Positions 50,765 through 59,395 are shown, counted from the first letter of the stretch. The stretch: DNA of 64,000 nucleotides from Ferirhizobium litorale (GCA_030028905.1 JALDYZ010000003.1:434001-498000); one strand, 5' to 3'. Notes: generated by a model from the sequence alone, not told the origin. Numbers and translations are program-made.

Positions 50765-51997
50765 TCAGTTCAGGCGTTCCTGCTTGATGAACGCACCGTC
50801 CTTCATGATCAGCGGCATGTGCTGACCCTGGCGGGTCAGGAGCGACAGATCGACCAACGGATCACCATCGACGACGATGAGGTCGGCGAAGGCTCCCGGG
50901 GTAACCGCACCGATCTGTCCCTCCATTCGCAGAAGCCGGGCGGCGACATGCGTCGCGCTGCCGATCACTTCGTGAGCCGGCAGGACGCGGCCTCGGATGA
51001 CGAATTCCTCCGACTGATGCTTGTGCATGCCGCCCAGCAGGTCGCTGCCATAGGCCATGGCAAGGCCGGCGGCGCGCATGATTTCCAGCGATTCCATCCC
51101 GGACAGGCGGACGTTGTCGATCTTAGCGACGGAGCCTTCGGGGAAGCCCATCGACGCGCCTTCGCTCGACAGCTTGTCGTAGGTAACCAGGGTCGGCACG
51201 GCGATGGCGCCCATGGATGCCGCAAAAGCGGCCGTTTCCGACTGGATCAGGTTGCAGTGTTCCAGGGAATGAACCCCGCACTCGATCGCGCGGCGGATCG
51301 CCTCGTCGGTGTAGAGATGGGCCGAGACGTAGGTGCCGGCATTCGCCGCTTCCTCGACAATGGCGACGATTTCCTCGCGCGAGAAGCCAAGGAAGTGGAT
51401 CGGGTCGGTCGGCGATGCGACGCCGCCATTGGCCATGATCTTGATGAACTTCGCACCGCCCTTGATCTCCTCGCGGGTAGCACGGCGTACTTCCGGCACG
51501 CCGTCGCAGACGCGGCCGAGGGCACCGAGCGTGTGACCGGTCTGCTCGACCGCACGGTCGACATAGGGACCACGGAAGTCGCAGTGGCCGCCTGTCTGGC
51601 TCAGCGCCTTGCCCGAAACAACAAGGCGGGGCGCCGGCAGAATTCCTTCCTCGGTCGCGGCAACCAGCGCATGGGTGGCGCCGCCGACATCACGCACGGT
51701 TGTGAAGCCGCGTCCCAGCATCTCGCCCATGATCTTGAAGGCGCGGATGGTGACGAGCGCGTCGGGAAGCAGGGCATTCTTGCCGAGGTCGGCCATGGAG
51801 GCGACGACGTGCACATGCGCGTCGATCAGACCCGGCATAAGCGTCTTGCCCTTGAGGTCAATGGTTTCGGCGGATGCCTTAAGATTTGCGCCGACTTCGC
51901 GGATCGTATTGCCTTCGACCAGCACGTCGACCGGCGCCGCCGCCTCGGGCGACGTTCCATCGACGATGCGAGCATTGGTGAAAAGAATTGCGGACAA
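50765..51997 (-). CDS. Metal-dependent amidohydrolase, prolidase/imidazolonepropionase-like (410 aa)
   Basis: A cytosolic TIM-barrel amidohydrolase. The HxH motif is DAHVHVVA; FIKIMANGGVASP carries the Lys that may be carboxylated; VSAHLYTDEAI and HSLEHCNLI supply the further metal His residues; and the C-terminal Asp is in AYGSDLLGGMHKHQ. It resembles enzymes that hydrolyse Xaa-Pro or other N-acyl amino acids. The start seems to be TTG at 51997, with GGAG nine bases upstream. It stands between the TetR gene and livK, so import and hydrolysis of an amide or peptide is the likely joint task. Confidence 0.87.
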   Translation of the reverse strand: MSAILFTNARIVDGTSPEAAAPVDVLVEGNTIREVGANLKASAETIDLKGKTLMPGLIDAHVHVVASMADLGKNALLPDALVTIRAFKIMGEMLGRGFTTVRDVGGATHALVAATEEGILPAPRLVVSGKALSQTGGHCDFRGPYVDRAVEQTGHTLGALGRVCDGVPEVRRATREEIKGGAKFIKIMANGGVASPTDPIHFLGFSREEIVAIVEEAANAGTYVSAHLYTDEAIRRAIECGVHSLEHCNLIQSETAAFAASMGAIAVPTLVTYDKLSSEGASMGFPEGSVAKIDNVRLSGMESLEIMRAAGLAMAYGSDLLGGMHKHQSEEFVIRGRVLPAHEVIGSATHVAARLLRMEGQIGAVTPGAFADLIVVDGDPLVDLSLLTRQGQHMPLIMKDGAFIKQERLN

Positions 51998-52104
51998 GAT
52001 GTCAAACTCCAGAAATGTTCATTCGGCCCGGGCCGCAGACATGCGGCCCGAGTGGCTGGCTTGAGCTGCGGGGACCGGATCCGCGCCCGGCATCCGGCGC
52101 GGAT

Positions 52105-52758
52105 TCAAGAAATTGCCTCCACACCGGATGGATTGGGGGACGCCTTCTCGGCGGCGGGGAAGAGACGACGGACCTCATCCTTCCAGAAGGCGAGCATCTG
52201 AGCGTAGTATTCCTGGTCGTCGCGCAGGATGGTCTGGGCGATCATGCCGCGAACGATGCACATCGTGGCATTCATGACGATGCGGGCATGGTCTTCGGGT
52301 ACGCCCCTCTTGCGGGCAAGCGCGGACCAGATCGCGTCGAGACCAGCATGGAAGCGCCGCACCACGGGGATCAGACGATCCTTGAAATCGGCGTTGTGCC
52401 GGGTTTCCGGCAGGTATTCCATGGTGACGTAAAACAATCGGTCCGACATGAACTGCCAGATGTAGTCGACGATCTCGTCGGTGGTGCCGCCGCGCTCCGC
52501 ATAGTCTTCGGCGAAGGCGAACAGCTTCTGGTTCACCTCCTCCAGCATGGAGGCGATCGCATCGGTGAGGATCTCTTCCTTACTGGAGAAATGATGGGTC
52601 ATGGCGCCGCGAGACAGGCCGGCGACTGCGGCTATCTCCACCGTGGAGGTGCGCGACAGTCCTTTTTCATACATGACGTCGATCGTCGCCTTGCGGATAC
52701 GCGCCAGCGTCTCGGCGCTGCGTTCACCCTGGGTGCGGGATCTCTTTTTTTCTGCCAC
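52105..52758 (-). CDS. TetR-family regulator (217 aa)
   Basis: The HTH is LARIRKATIDVMYEKGLSRTS, then TVEIAAVAGLSRGAMTHHFSSKEEIL; the ligand domain is helical with RLFYVTMEYLPETRH. It starts with GTG at 52758, preceded by CAGGAGC. It is the first gene of the amidohydrolase-liv cluster, 107 bp upstream of the amidohydrolase. Two 18-bp sites in the upstream region probably bind it. Confidence 0.9.
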   Translation of the reverse strand: MAEKKRSRTQGERSAETLARIRKATIDVMYEKGLSRTSTVEIAAVAGLSRGAMTHHFSSKEEILTDAIASMLEEVNQKLFAFAEDYAERGGTTDEIVDYIWQFMSDRLFYVTMEYLPETRHNADFKDRLIPVVRRFHAGLDAIWSALARKRGVPEDHARIVMNATMCIVRGMIAQTILRDDQEYYAQMLAFWKDEVRRLFPAAEKASPNPSGVEAIS

Positions 52759-52803
52759 GTCAATTGCTCCTGCCCTGCCGATGTAGGATTCTCATTTCGA
52801 TTA

Positions 52804-52866
52804 AAACAGACGCGTTTGTTTTTTTGCTATAAGGATGAGAGTATTTACAAACAGTCAAGTCTGTTT
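52804..52866. promoter_or_regulatory. Paired operators for the TetR regulator of the liv cluster
   Basis: Two 18-bp near-palindromes, AAACAGACGCGTTTGTTT (52804-52821) and AAACAGTCAAGTCTGTTT (52849-52866), 27 bp apart, 46 and 91 bp upstream of the tetR start. They share the AAACAG half site, and the second has perfect 6-bp arms. Confidence 0.65.
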
Positions 52867-53047
52867 TTTAGAAAGGTGTCTCGCTACGAGTGAGCTGGTA
52901 CCTGCGCTATCCGCTCACAAAATGTTGGTACGTTCGGTATCTTTAGGGTCGCGTCTCACCAACGAAGAATCTTTGAAGTTCGTCTGCCCAGCACGGTGCT
53001 CAGGAACCAAGAACGTTTCGCGACGTTTCCTGCCCGTACGCACATTC

Positions 53048-53097
53048 GACGTACAAAAATTTATATTTCAACTTGATCGGTACGTCGTTTGACGTAC
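53048..53097. promoter_or_regulatory. Operator array of the DUF1778/GNAT toxin-antitoxin pair
   Basis: GACGTAC half sites occur at 53049-53055 and 53091-53097 with an inverted GTACGTC at 53080-53086. The last two form a perfect inverted repeat with a four-base spacer. It lies about 40-85 bp before the antitoxin gene, as expected for autoregulation. Confidence 0.65.
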
Positions 53098-53134
53098 ACA
53101 TAGCCAAACTATTACACCCGAAAAGGAGGCGAAT

Positions 53135-53488
53135 ATGCCTGCTTTCAAAGACATGACTGCCGACATCGATGAACCAAACGACGCACGTATGAGCTTCCGT
53201 ACGAAGGCGCGCATCAAGACGGCAATCCAACGCGCTGCTGCGCTGTCAGGTGTAGATGACTCCGCTTTTACGATCAACGCTGCTTATCAAGCCGCCATGA
53301 CGACGATTGCCGGTCATGAACGGACCCTTTTACAACCAGCCGATCATGCTGCGTTTTTTGCTGCGCTGGACAACCCGCCAGAGCCGACAGATAGCCTTAA
53401 GGCTGCTTTCAAGCGTCACAGCGAGACTGTCGTTTCAAAACAAAGCGCCAAAGACAATCATCGAGCCGCTCGATGCCTCAAGACATGA
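53135..53488 (+). CDS. DUF1778 antitoxin (TacA-like, 117 aa)
   Basis: A ribbon-helix-helix antitoxin. The DNA-binding part is ARMSFRTKARIKTAIQRAAALSGVDDSAFTI in sequence order, followed by the DUF1778 tail with AFFAALDNPPEPTDSLKAAFK. A perfect ribosome-binding site (AAGGAGG) precedes the ATG. The protein has an unusually long end (HSETVVSKQSAKDNHRAARC) that overlaps the toxin's frame. It should repress its own promoter and neutralise the acetyltransferase toxin. Confidence 0.87.
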   Translation: MPAFKDMTADIDEPNDARMSFRTKARIKTAIQRAAALSGVDDSAFTINAAYQAAMTTIAGHERTLLQPADHAAFFAALDNPPEPTDSLKAAFKRHSETVVSKQSAKDNHRAARCLKT

Positions 53489-53972
53489 TCGGGCGGCTTT
53501 TACGTGCGGCGTTGAGCAGGTCGACAACTTCTTTCAGAAGACCGCAAACAAGCTTCAGAAGAGCGACCATTTTCGTGTTTTCGTGATGACGCAAAACGGA
53601 GGTCCGGTGATAGGCTTCTACGCCATCAACAGTCACGCTGTTGACTACACGGAACTTCCGAAACGGTTCGCCCGTGACCGGTCTGGACATGGGTCAATTC
53701 CGGCGGCCTACATATCAATGATAGTCCGAGACTCGAAATTCGCTGATGCGGGATATGGCCGGGACCTTTCAATTGACTGCTTAACACGAATAGCGCGTAT
53801 GTCGGATGACATAGGTACGGCAATCGTCATGCTTGATGTCCTCGATTGCGGTGATGCAGAGCGAACCGAGAGACGAGTAAAGCTTTACAAAGAGTACGGC
53901 TTCCAGCCTCTGCCGACAAACCCGATGCGGATGTTCATCCCATTCGCAACGATCAAGAAGATGTTGGACTAA
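53346..53972 (+). CDS. GNAT-family acetyltransferase toxin (TacT-like)
   Basis: The conserved part starts near 53436 (TIIEPLDASRHDRAAFTCG, EQVDNFFQKTANK) and continues with VIGFYAINSHAV, ISMIVRDSKFADAGYGRDL (the acetyl-CoA-binding GNAT motif, here ending in GYGRDL) and KLYKEYGFQPLPTNPMRMFIPF. This matches toxins that acetylate aminoacyl-tRNA and block translation. The start is uncertain: ATG at 53346 overlaps the antitoxin by about 140 bp; a CTG near 53436 would fit the domain better. The pair is intact. Confidence 0.85.
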   Translation: MLRFLLRWTTRQSRQIALRLLSSVTARLSFQNKAPKTIIEPLDASRHDRAAFTCGVEQVDNFFQKTANKLQKSDHFRVFVMTQNGGPVIGFYAINSHAVDYTELPKRFARDRSGHGSIPAAYISMIVRDSKFADAGYGRDLSIDCLTRIARMSDDIGTAIVMLDVLDCGDAERTERRVKLYKEYGFQPLPTNPMRMFIPFATIKKMLD

Positions 53973-54132
53973 ACCCCGCGGCTCCCCGTCGAGTTCAACG
54001 TACAGATCTCTTCCACGAAGCCAACCATTCCGGAACGTTCGACAGCAAGAACTTGGGCGTAGCAGCTAGGATTTAGCTCACGCCGTAAGAGCTGTTTTTT
54101 CAATGCCCTGAGAAAATGACATGTGAAATCCT

Positions 54133-54152
54133 GGTTTAAGTCGATTTAAACC
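54133..54152. other. Palindrome GGTTTAA-N6-TTAAACC in an AT-rich gap
   Basis: A perfect 7-bp inverted repeat in an otherwise gene-free stretch (53973-54340). The region is rich in TTTAA and GCTTA words (for example TTTAAGG, CTTAGCC, TTTAAAT, CTTAAAT), unlike its neighbours. I cannot tell whether it is an operator, a terminator or part of a mobile-element end. Confidence 0.4.
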
Positions 54153-54340
54153 CCGCTTATTTAAGGCCGCTTACCTTAGCCGCTTAGTTGTTTAAATGAA
54201 ATGCAGCTTGCTTAAATAGCGATCAAAAGCAGACGGGCGAAAAGGCCGGGCCGATAGGTGGTGTAGCGGTTGAAAATCACGGGTCAGCCATCGCGCGAAT
54301 TGTCATTTCAGTTGGCTTCCCGCGATGATGGACGCTTTTC

Positions 54341-55346
54341 TCAGCCGCTGGTATTGGCCTTGTCTTGGACTTTTGCGCATCGAGAGAGGAGTTCGTCGAA
54401 GGTCTCGGCCTCATCGAGAAGGAGGCCGTCTTCCAGCATTCGGGCGTAGTCCTGTTCGAGTTCTGTCCTCCCTGCACCGGAGGGCGTCAACTGAAGACTC
54501 CCACCCACTGCTGCTTCGAAATCGATCGGCGTTTTGTCAGCCGCTTTCTCGGCGAAAAACATCGATTTGTGTTGTGCCACGGACTTGGCCAGCTCGCGGT
54601 CAGCTATCGCGCTATCGGCAATGCCTATATCGTCGAGGCGAACGATATCGTGCCAATGGCGTGAAAAGCGCTCTCCGCGGAGCCGCTCCTGCAGACAGAA
54701 GACGTGGATTGCCGTCGCCCCCAGAACGTGCGTTCGGCATCATGACCCGCGGCCTGGTGGTGGGAAACTCGATGCCATCGACAAGGCCAGCAGCGTCGCA
54801 TAAAATGTCGCGAACGCTTGACGGCTCTCCGGTCGATCGAGCTCCAAACTCCAGCATTACGCTTGGAGCGACATAGCCGGATCCTCCATCGACTGCTTCG
54901 TAGTCGATGATAGCTTGTCGGCTTCGACCCGGACGGTGGCTGGAAGCGACTGGACGCTGATCGCATCGACAATGAGCGGACGAACGGTCTCGGATACCCA
55001 GACCGGCAAACGCTTGCGAACTTCACTCGACCAGCGCTTTTCCTCGCTTTTGGTTTTCGGCAATGCTTCCTCGTGCTCACCCACGAGATCATGAGCGAGC
55101 GCACGGATATCGTAGGTCAGGTCGACATCTTCCGAAAACCTGCGGATGGCGTTGTAGGCTTTCGAGAGGGACGTGCCGCCTTTGAAGACAATATGGTCGC
55201 CGAGCGTCGTTCCATAAAGGGTCTGCAGCGCCCAGACGACCCAAGTGTCCTTCTCCAGGAGGTGGAGGCCGTCTGGATTTCTCCGCTGCGATCGCAAGAA
55301 CTTCTCCTCGATCTTCCCCGGACAGCCGCAAAAACTGTTCAGCCAT
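54341..55346 (-). pseudogene. abiEii: Second AbiEii-type toxin gene with several frameshifts
   Basis: Pieces in order on the minus strand: MAEQFLRLSGEDRGEVL (frame 1); HLLEKDTWVVWALQTLYG, VFKGGTSLSKAYNAIRRFSEDVDL (frame 2, with the GGTSL and DVD motifs); DYEAVDGGSGYVAPSV, LEFGARSTGEPS (frame 3, from about 54900); then RHWHDIVRLDDIG and AQHKSMFFAEKAADKTPIDF, LEDGLLLDEAETFDELL (another change near 54690). At least three frame changes are needed, so the gene is dead unless base calls are wrong. Its antitoxin partner lies upstream and is intact. Confidence 0.85.
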
Positions 55347-55932
55347 GAGCGGCCTTTCCTACACTGCGGGCAAGCCAGCTGGGAAACTGAGGGGCGGCGG
55401 CAACAAGTTCGCCGAACGCCTCTGCGGAGAGCTTCCGCTTGATGCTCGGAAGAGCCTCATCGGCCTTTTCCGGACCGAGCCAGGCCAGCGCGCGGACAGC
55501 CAGGCCGGCAGGCTTGTTCGCCAAGGCGAGTTGCCAACGCGGCACGTGCTTCAACTCGACCGTCTGGCTGCCGACAGTTATGGTTCGGCTGCGACCGGAT
55601 GTGAAGTATACGGACCGGATCGGCACCTGAGTGGACAGCCCGAGTGAGTTTGCAGCCGCAGCGCCATTCGAAACGATGACCTCGCCACGCTGGTGTGCAA
55701 CGGCTTCGACGGCTTGCTCGACCGTCGGCGGTCGGCTCCCGAAACGGCTCTTGATCGCCTTGAGATAGATCCCACGACCAGCCCGGACGAGCTCGCCGCG
55801 TTCATATAGGCGCGACAGTGCCTGGTCTACCGCGGCACGGTTTCCCAAATGCAGGAAGGCCTTTGCGGACAGCGCTGTTCCCTCGGGCAGCTGTTCGGCA
55901 TAGGCCATGATCTGTCTTGTCAGTCGTTGCAT
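55339..55932 (-). CDS. abiEi: AbiEi/DUF6088-type antitoxin (197 aa)
   Basis: The N-terminal winged helix is QIMAYAEQLPEGTALSAKAFLHLG, then AVDQALSRLYERGELVRAGRGIYLK, followed by the antitoxin domain (AVEAVAHQRGEVIVSNGAAAAN, LGLSTQVPIRSVYFTSG). I take the ATG at 55932, which has AGGAGAAAT upstream and lies 10 bp from a perfect 10-bp inverted repeat. The last 8 bp overlap the toxin's start. It has no close similarity to the first AbiEi, so the loci are separate acquisitions. Confidence 0.85.
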   Translation of the reverse strand: MQRLTRQIMAYAEQLPEGTALSAKAFLHLGNRAAVDQALSRLYERGELVRAGRGIYLKAIKSRFGSRPPTVEQAVEAVAHQRGEVIVSNGAAAANSLGLSTQVPIRSVYFTSGRSRTITVGSQTVELKHVPRWQLALANKPAGLAVRALAWLGPEKADEALPSIKRKLSAEAFGELVAAAPQFPSWLARSVGKAAHG

Positions 55933-55942
55933 ATTATTTCTC

Positions 55943-55972
55943 CTGTCAGAAATATATGCAATTTTCTGACAG
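55943..55972. promoter_or_regulatory. AbiEi operator: CTGTCAGAAA-N10-TTTCTGACAG
   Basis: A perfect 10-bp inverted repeat with a 10-base spacer immediately upstream of the antitoxin gene. AbiEi proteins are known to bind inverted repeats at their promoter, so this is a very good operator candidate. Confidence 0.75.
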
Positions 55973-55999
55973 TTTGCAATGGCCTCAAACCTTGCCTGG

Positions 56000-56738
56000 T
56001 TGGAATAGAAGCCTATGCGACCGCCCATCACTGGGGGCGGGAGTTGGCAAAACTCGGGGACGAGGTGCGACTGAGGCCGCCGCGCTATGTGAAGCCTTAT
56101 GTCAAGCGCAACAAGAACGACGCGGTTGATGCTGAGGCGATATGCGAAGCGGTGACACGATCGAATATGCGGTTTGTCCAGATCAAAACAGTGGATCAGC
56201 AGTCGAACTTGATGCTTCATCGTACCCGTATGCTGTTCACTCGCCAGCGCACGACGACCATCAACGCCGCCCGCGCGCATCTCGCCGAGTTCGGTACGTT
56301 GCGGGTATCGGCTGCACCGGGCTGCAGGCACTTCTCGATCTCATCCGGAAGGGCGAGAGAACTGAGGTACCGGCAGAGGCATGTTTATGTCTGGCTGCAT
56401 TGGCAGGCCAGATCGACCTGCTGAAACGGCGGTACTGGAAATGGACCAGCAGGTTTTGAAATGGCACCGCGCCAATGATCTCAGCCGCAAGTTTGAAGGA
56501 ATTCCCGGCGTCGGTCCCCAAGCAGAATTCGAGCGGCGGCAAGGAGAAGTTTGGATTCTGGCACCGGAGCTTGGAGAGCGGCGGTGCCAGGTGGCAACTG
56601 CACTTCGGAACGCGAAATGCTCTCCAACGGGTCGTTCAAGGCAGCGCTGGCAGCGCCAAAAGCACATGCCGATTGCAAACTGCACGTCGCCGTCCCCCAA
56701 TACTATGCGTGTATTGGATCGGGCTTTGGGCAAATTAA
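56000..56738 (+). pseudogene. IS110-family transposase, N-terminal part with frameshifts
   Basis: The DEDD domain is partly visible: GIEAYATAHHWGRELAKLGD, RYVKPYVKRNKNDAVDAEAI, CEAVTRSNMRFVQIKTVDQQ, MLHRTRMLFTRQRTTTINAA. After that the frame shifts (LQALLDLIRKGERTEVPAEA, then LKWHRANDLSRKF) and an internal deletion joins IPGVG to QNSSGGKEKFG. The first residues are missing as well. It is a different relic from that at 45311-45935. Confidence 0.82.
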
Positions 56739-56819
56739 CGGTCTCGTGGTAGAGCTGGCGTGCAAGTGTTTTTTGGCTGAGTGCGTCACCGCAGTCGTGC
56801 TTTTGAGAGGATGCGGCCC

Positions 56820-58268
56820 ATGGATTTCATCACCGGCTTCTTCGGATTGATCGAGGACCTCACCTGGGGATGGGCCTTGATCCCCATCCTTGTCGTTTTT
56901 GGCGTGTTTATCACGGTGATGAGCGGGTTCGTCCAGATCGAATACTTCACTCGGATGTTCCGTGTCCTTTTCTCCAAGAACCAGACCGGAGACCCGAATG
57001 CGATCAGCGCACGCGAGGCGCTGCTGATTTCGGTGGGCGGGCGCGTCGGTGGCGGCAACATCGCGGGCGTCGCGGTCGCTATCACGCTTGGCGGACCGGG
57101 CGCCGTGTTCTGGATGTGGGCGATCGCGGTGATCGGCATGGCAACCAGCCTGGTAGAGTCGACGCTTGCCCAGCTCTACAAGCGCTCCAACGGTGATGGC
57201 ACCTATCAGGGCGGGCCTGCCGGCTACATCATCTATGGCCTCGGCGTGAAGTATAAGTGGCTGGCGACCGTCTACGCCCTTTGCCTGATGCTCGCTTTTG
57301 CCTTCGGCTTCAACGCCTTCCAGGGCAATACCTTTGCCGGTGCGGTCAATGACAGCCTCGGCGTCGATCGCTTGTGGAGCGGGATCGGTCTTGCGATCAT
57401 CACCGGCTTCATCGTCTATGGTGGCATTCGCCGCATCGCCAAGGTCGCCGACGTGATCATTCCGATCATGGCGTTCATTTATATCGGCCTGGCACTGCTG
57501 GTGATCCTTTCGAACATTACCGCGCTGCCCGGTGTCATCTGGTCCATCATCGCCAATGCGTTCGGGCTGGAGGAAGCCGTCAGCGGCGGTGTCGGTGCAG
57601 CACTTGCCCAAGGCCTTCGGCGCGGCCTGTTCTCCAACGAGGCCGGGCTGGGCTCGGCGCCGAACGTCGCCGCGACGGCCGATGTGCGCCATCCGATCAG
57701 TCAGGGCATCACCCAGTCGTTCTCGGTCTTCATCGACACGATCATCATCTGCTCGTGCACGGCCTTCATAATCCTGCTCAGCCCGGTCTATCAGCCGGGG
57801 GCCGAAGGCATCGACGGGGTTGTGCTGACCCAGCAGTCGCTGGTCAGCCAAGTCGGCAGTTGGTCGCAATATTTCCTGACCTTTGCGATCCTGCTCTTCG
57901 CCTTCAGTTCCATCATTTACAACTACTATCTCGGCGAAACGGCTCTGAAGGTGATGACCTCGCAGGCTGGCGCGCTGCATGTGCTGCGGCTCGCGATCGT
58001 CGTCGTCGTCTTCCTTGGGGCGACAGCTCCGGGCGCGACGGCTGTGTTCTTCTTCTCTGACCCATTGATGGGCGTACTCGCCGTGGTCAACCTGATGGCG
58101 ATCATGATGCTGTTTCCGGTGGCGCTGCGCGTCCTCGACGATTTTCGCTCGCAGCTTAAATCAGGTGTGGCACGGCCGGTATTCCATCCCGCAGCGTTTC
58201 CGGACCTCGATCTGGATCACTCCGCCTGGCCGCATGCGAAAAAAGCTGTTGAGGCGGACGGACGCTAG
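56820..58268 (+). CDS. Alanine/glycine:cation symporter (AGCS) family protein (482 aa)
   Basis: A Na+- or H+-coupled amino-acid importer with about ten membrane segments. Family motifs: VGGGNIAGVAVAITLGGPGAVFWMW (AGCS signature region), GTYQGGPAGYIIYGL, FGFNAFQGNTFAG, and RRGLFSNEAGLGSAPNVAA. The ATG at 56820 is 9 bp from GAGAGG. It stands alone: an IS110 relic lies upstream and a gene-free stretch downstream. Confidence 0.93.
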   Translation: MDFITGFFGLIEDLTWGWALIPILVVFGVFITVMSGFVQIEYFTRMFRVLFSKNQTGDPNAISAREALLISVGGRVGGGNIAGVAVAITLGGPGAVFWMWAIAVIGMATSLVESTLAQLYKRSNGDGTYQGGPAGYIIYGLGVKYKWLATVYALCLMLAFAFGFNAFQGNTFAGAVNDSLGVDRLWSGIGLAIITGFIVYGGIRRIAKVADVIIPIMAFIYIGLALLVILSNITALPGVIWSIIANAFGLEEAVSGGVGAALAQGLRRGLFSNEAGLGSAPNVAATADVRHPISQGITQSFSVFIDTIIICSCTAFIILLSPVYQPGAEGIDGVVLTQQSLVSQVGSWSQYFLTFAILLFAFSSIIYNYYLGETALKVMTSQAGALHVLRLAIVVVVFLGATAPGATAVFFFSDPLMGVLAVVNLMAIMMLFPVALRVLDDFRSQLKSGVARPVFHPAAFPDLDLDHSAWPHAKKAVEADGR

Positions 58269-58456
58269 GAGGGCAAAGACTGAGCGCTTCCGCGTTGGCC
58301 CAATCTTGTTATTGCGGCTGGGGCATGATCGCGAGGATCTCGAACGAACGATTTTGATTTCGCACCGGATCACTCGATCTCGTATGGCCGCCCGAATCGA
58401 AAGCGGGGGTGCACCATCCAAACGCTTGCCATTCGAGACGCATGCCTGCGTCGATC

Positions 58457-58483
58457 AGCCTCCCCATCACGATCGGGGAGGCT
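58457..58483. terminator. Hairpin AGCCTCCCC...GGGGAGGCT
   Basis: Perfect 9-bp arms with a 9-base loop, about 190 bp after the symporter stop. It may be a distant terminator or a leftover from another element. No gene is evident between 58269 and 58944. Confidence 0.5.
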
Positions 58484-58718
58484 CCGCTGGCGATGACGGT
58501 TCCGGTTTCAACAAGAGACCGAACTCTCGCGAGTTCTCTCGCGCCAACAGATCAACCCCTAGTGCTGTTACAAGCGTGGAGGCTAACGCCATGGAGACTG
58601 CCATAAGAAGCATGTAGACCGGAGCGATGGTGCGCCGATCAGGCCAAGAAGCAGCATTACAGAGGCTTGCTAGATAGCTTCTTTGGGCCGGTTTTGTCTA
58701 TCACTGGACCTACCACCT

Positions 58719-58826
58719 GGATGCAACCGCCTGGAGGGAAGCCTGCCGGTCTCTGGACTGTCCTACCAAACGTTCGGCGGCCATATTGCTTGCATCCAGT
58801 TAACATGCGGAAACAGAGACCGGCAG
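58719..58826. other. Interleaved inverted repeats (pseudoknot-like arrangement)
   Basis: CTGGATGCAA (58719-58728) is complementary to TTGCATCCAG (58790-58799), and CTGCCGGTCTCTG (58743-58755) to CAGAGACCGGCAG (58814-58826). The order is 1-2-1'-2', so the two stems cannot be nested and would form a pseudoknot in RNA or a cruciform-like structure in single-stranded DNA. No coding frame explains it. Confidence 0.6.
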
Positions 58827-58944
58827 TCTCTCGTTATGATAAAGGGACCAAAGGCAGGTCAGGGCAAAAGCACCCAAGGTGGTTTAGCACGTACGTTCGT
58901 CTCCTTGAGACACTTGCCCGCCATGTTTTGACCACCCGAGACAC

Positions 58945-59265
58945 TCAACCGCCGGTGCATGCGGACGGCACGGCGCGGCCAACGCCCCATGATAAGTGCC
59001 CCTGAATGATGGTCAGCGTGTGCTGGCCGTCCGAGTAGGTCGTGCCGTCTGGCCCCGTTGGGGAGAGGTCGACCGCGGTAGCGCCGTTGACAGATACCGA
59101 AGCGCGATCACCGAGGAGGCGCACTGCCAGACGCGTGCCGTCCTGGCACGTGTAGTCGCTGAGGGGATAGGGGTTGCCCGCGCCGATCGACACGTCAGAC
59201 GCGGCAACCTCCAAGCTTGCCAGCATCAGGGCGCTGATTGCTAAGTCTGACAGATGCCCCGACAT
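58945..59265 (-). CDS. MliC-domain lysozyme-inhibitor-like protein (106 aa)
   Basis: The mature part matches the MliC family: SDYTCQDGTRLAVRLLGDRA, SVSVNGATAVDLSP, YSDGQHTLTIIQGHLSWGVG, and a late Cys (SACTGG) that would pair with the first Cys. The first 23 residues (LAISALMLASLEVAAS) form a signal-like segment without a lipobox, so it is probably soluble in the periplasm. I chose the ATG at 59265 with a GGAGG site; the longer frame upstream is unsupported. It would protect peptidoglycan from c-type lysozyme. Confidence 0.87.
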   Translation of the reverse strand: MSGHLSDLAISALMLASLEVAASDVSIGAGNPYPLSDYTCQDGTRLAVRLLGDRASVSVNGATAVDLSPTGPDGTTYSDGQHTLTIIQGHLSWGVGRAVPSACTGG

Positions 59266-59395
59266 GATAGACCTCCAAACTTGCACACCTCGTGCACAAC
59301 ACCCGTCACCTTTGTGACGGCAACAGGTGCTGCCGCCACCAGAAGCCGACGAGCTTCGTCCTCCGCGCACTTAAGACATTGCCCGGGCAGATAAC

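Noticed and set aside
50630-52201. 523-codon open frame on the plus strand
   Set aside because: It is entirely antisense to the well-supported amidohydrolase gene and the start of livK; it has no recognisable domain. Such long shadows are common in GC-rich DNA.
56703-57980. 425-codon open frame on the minus strand
   Set aside because: Antisense to the symporter gene, very rich in charged residues, no domain.
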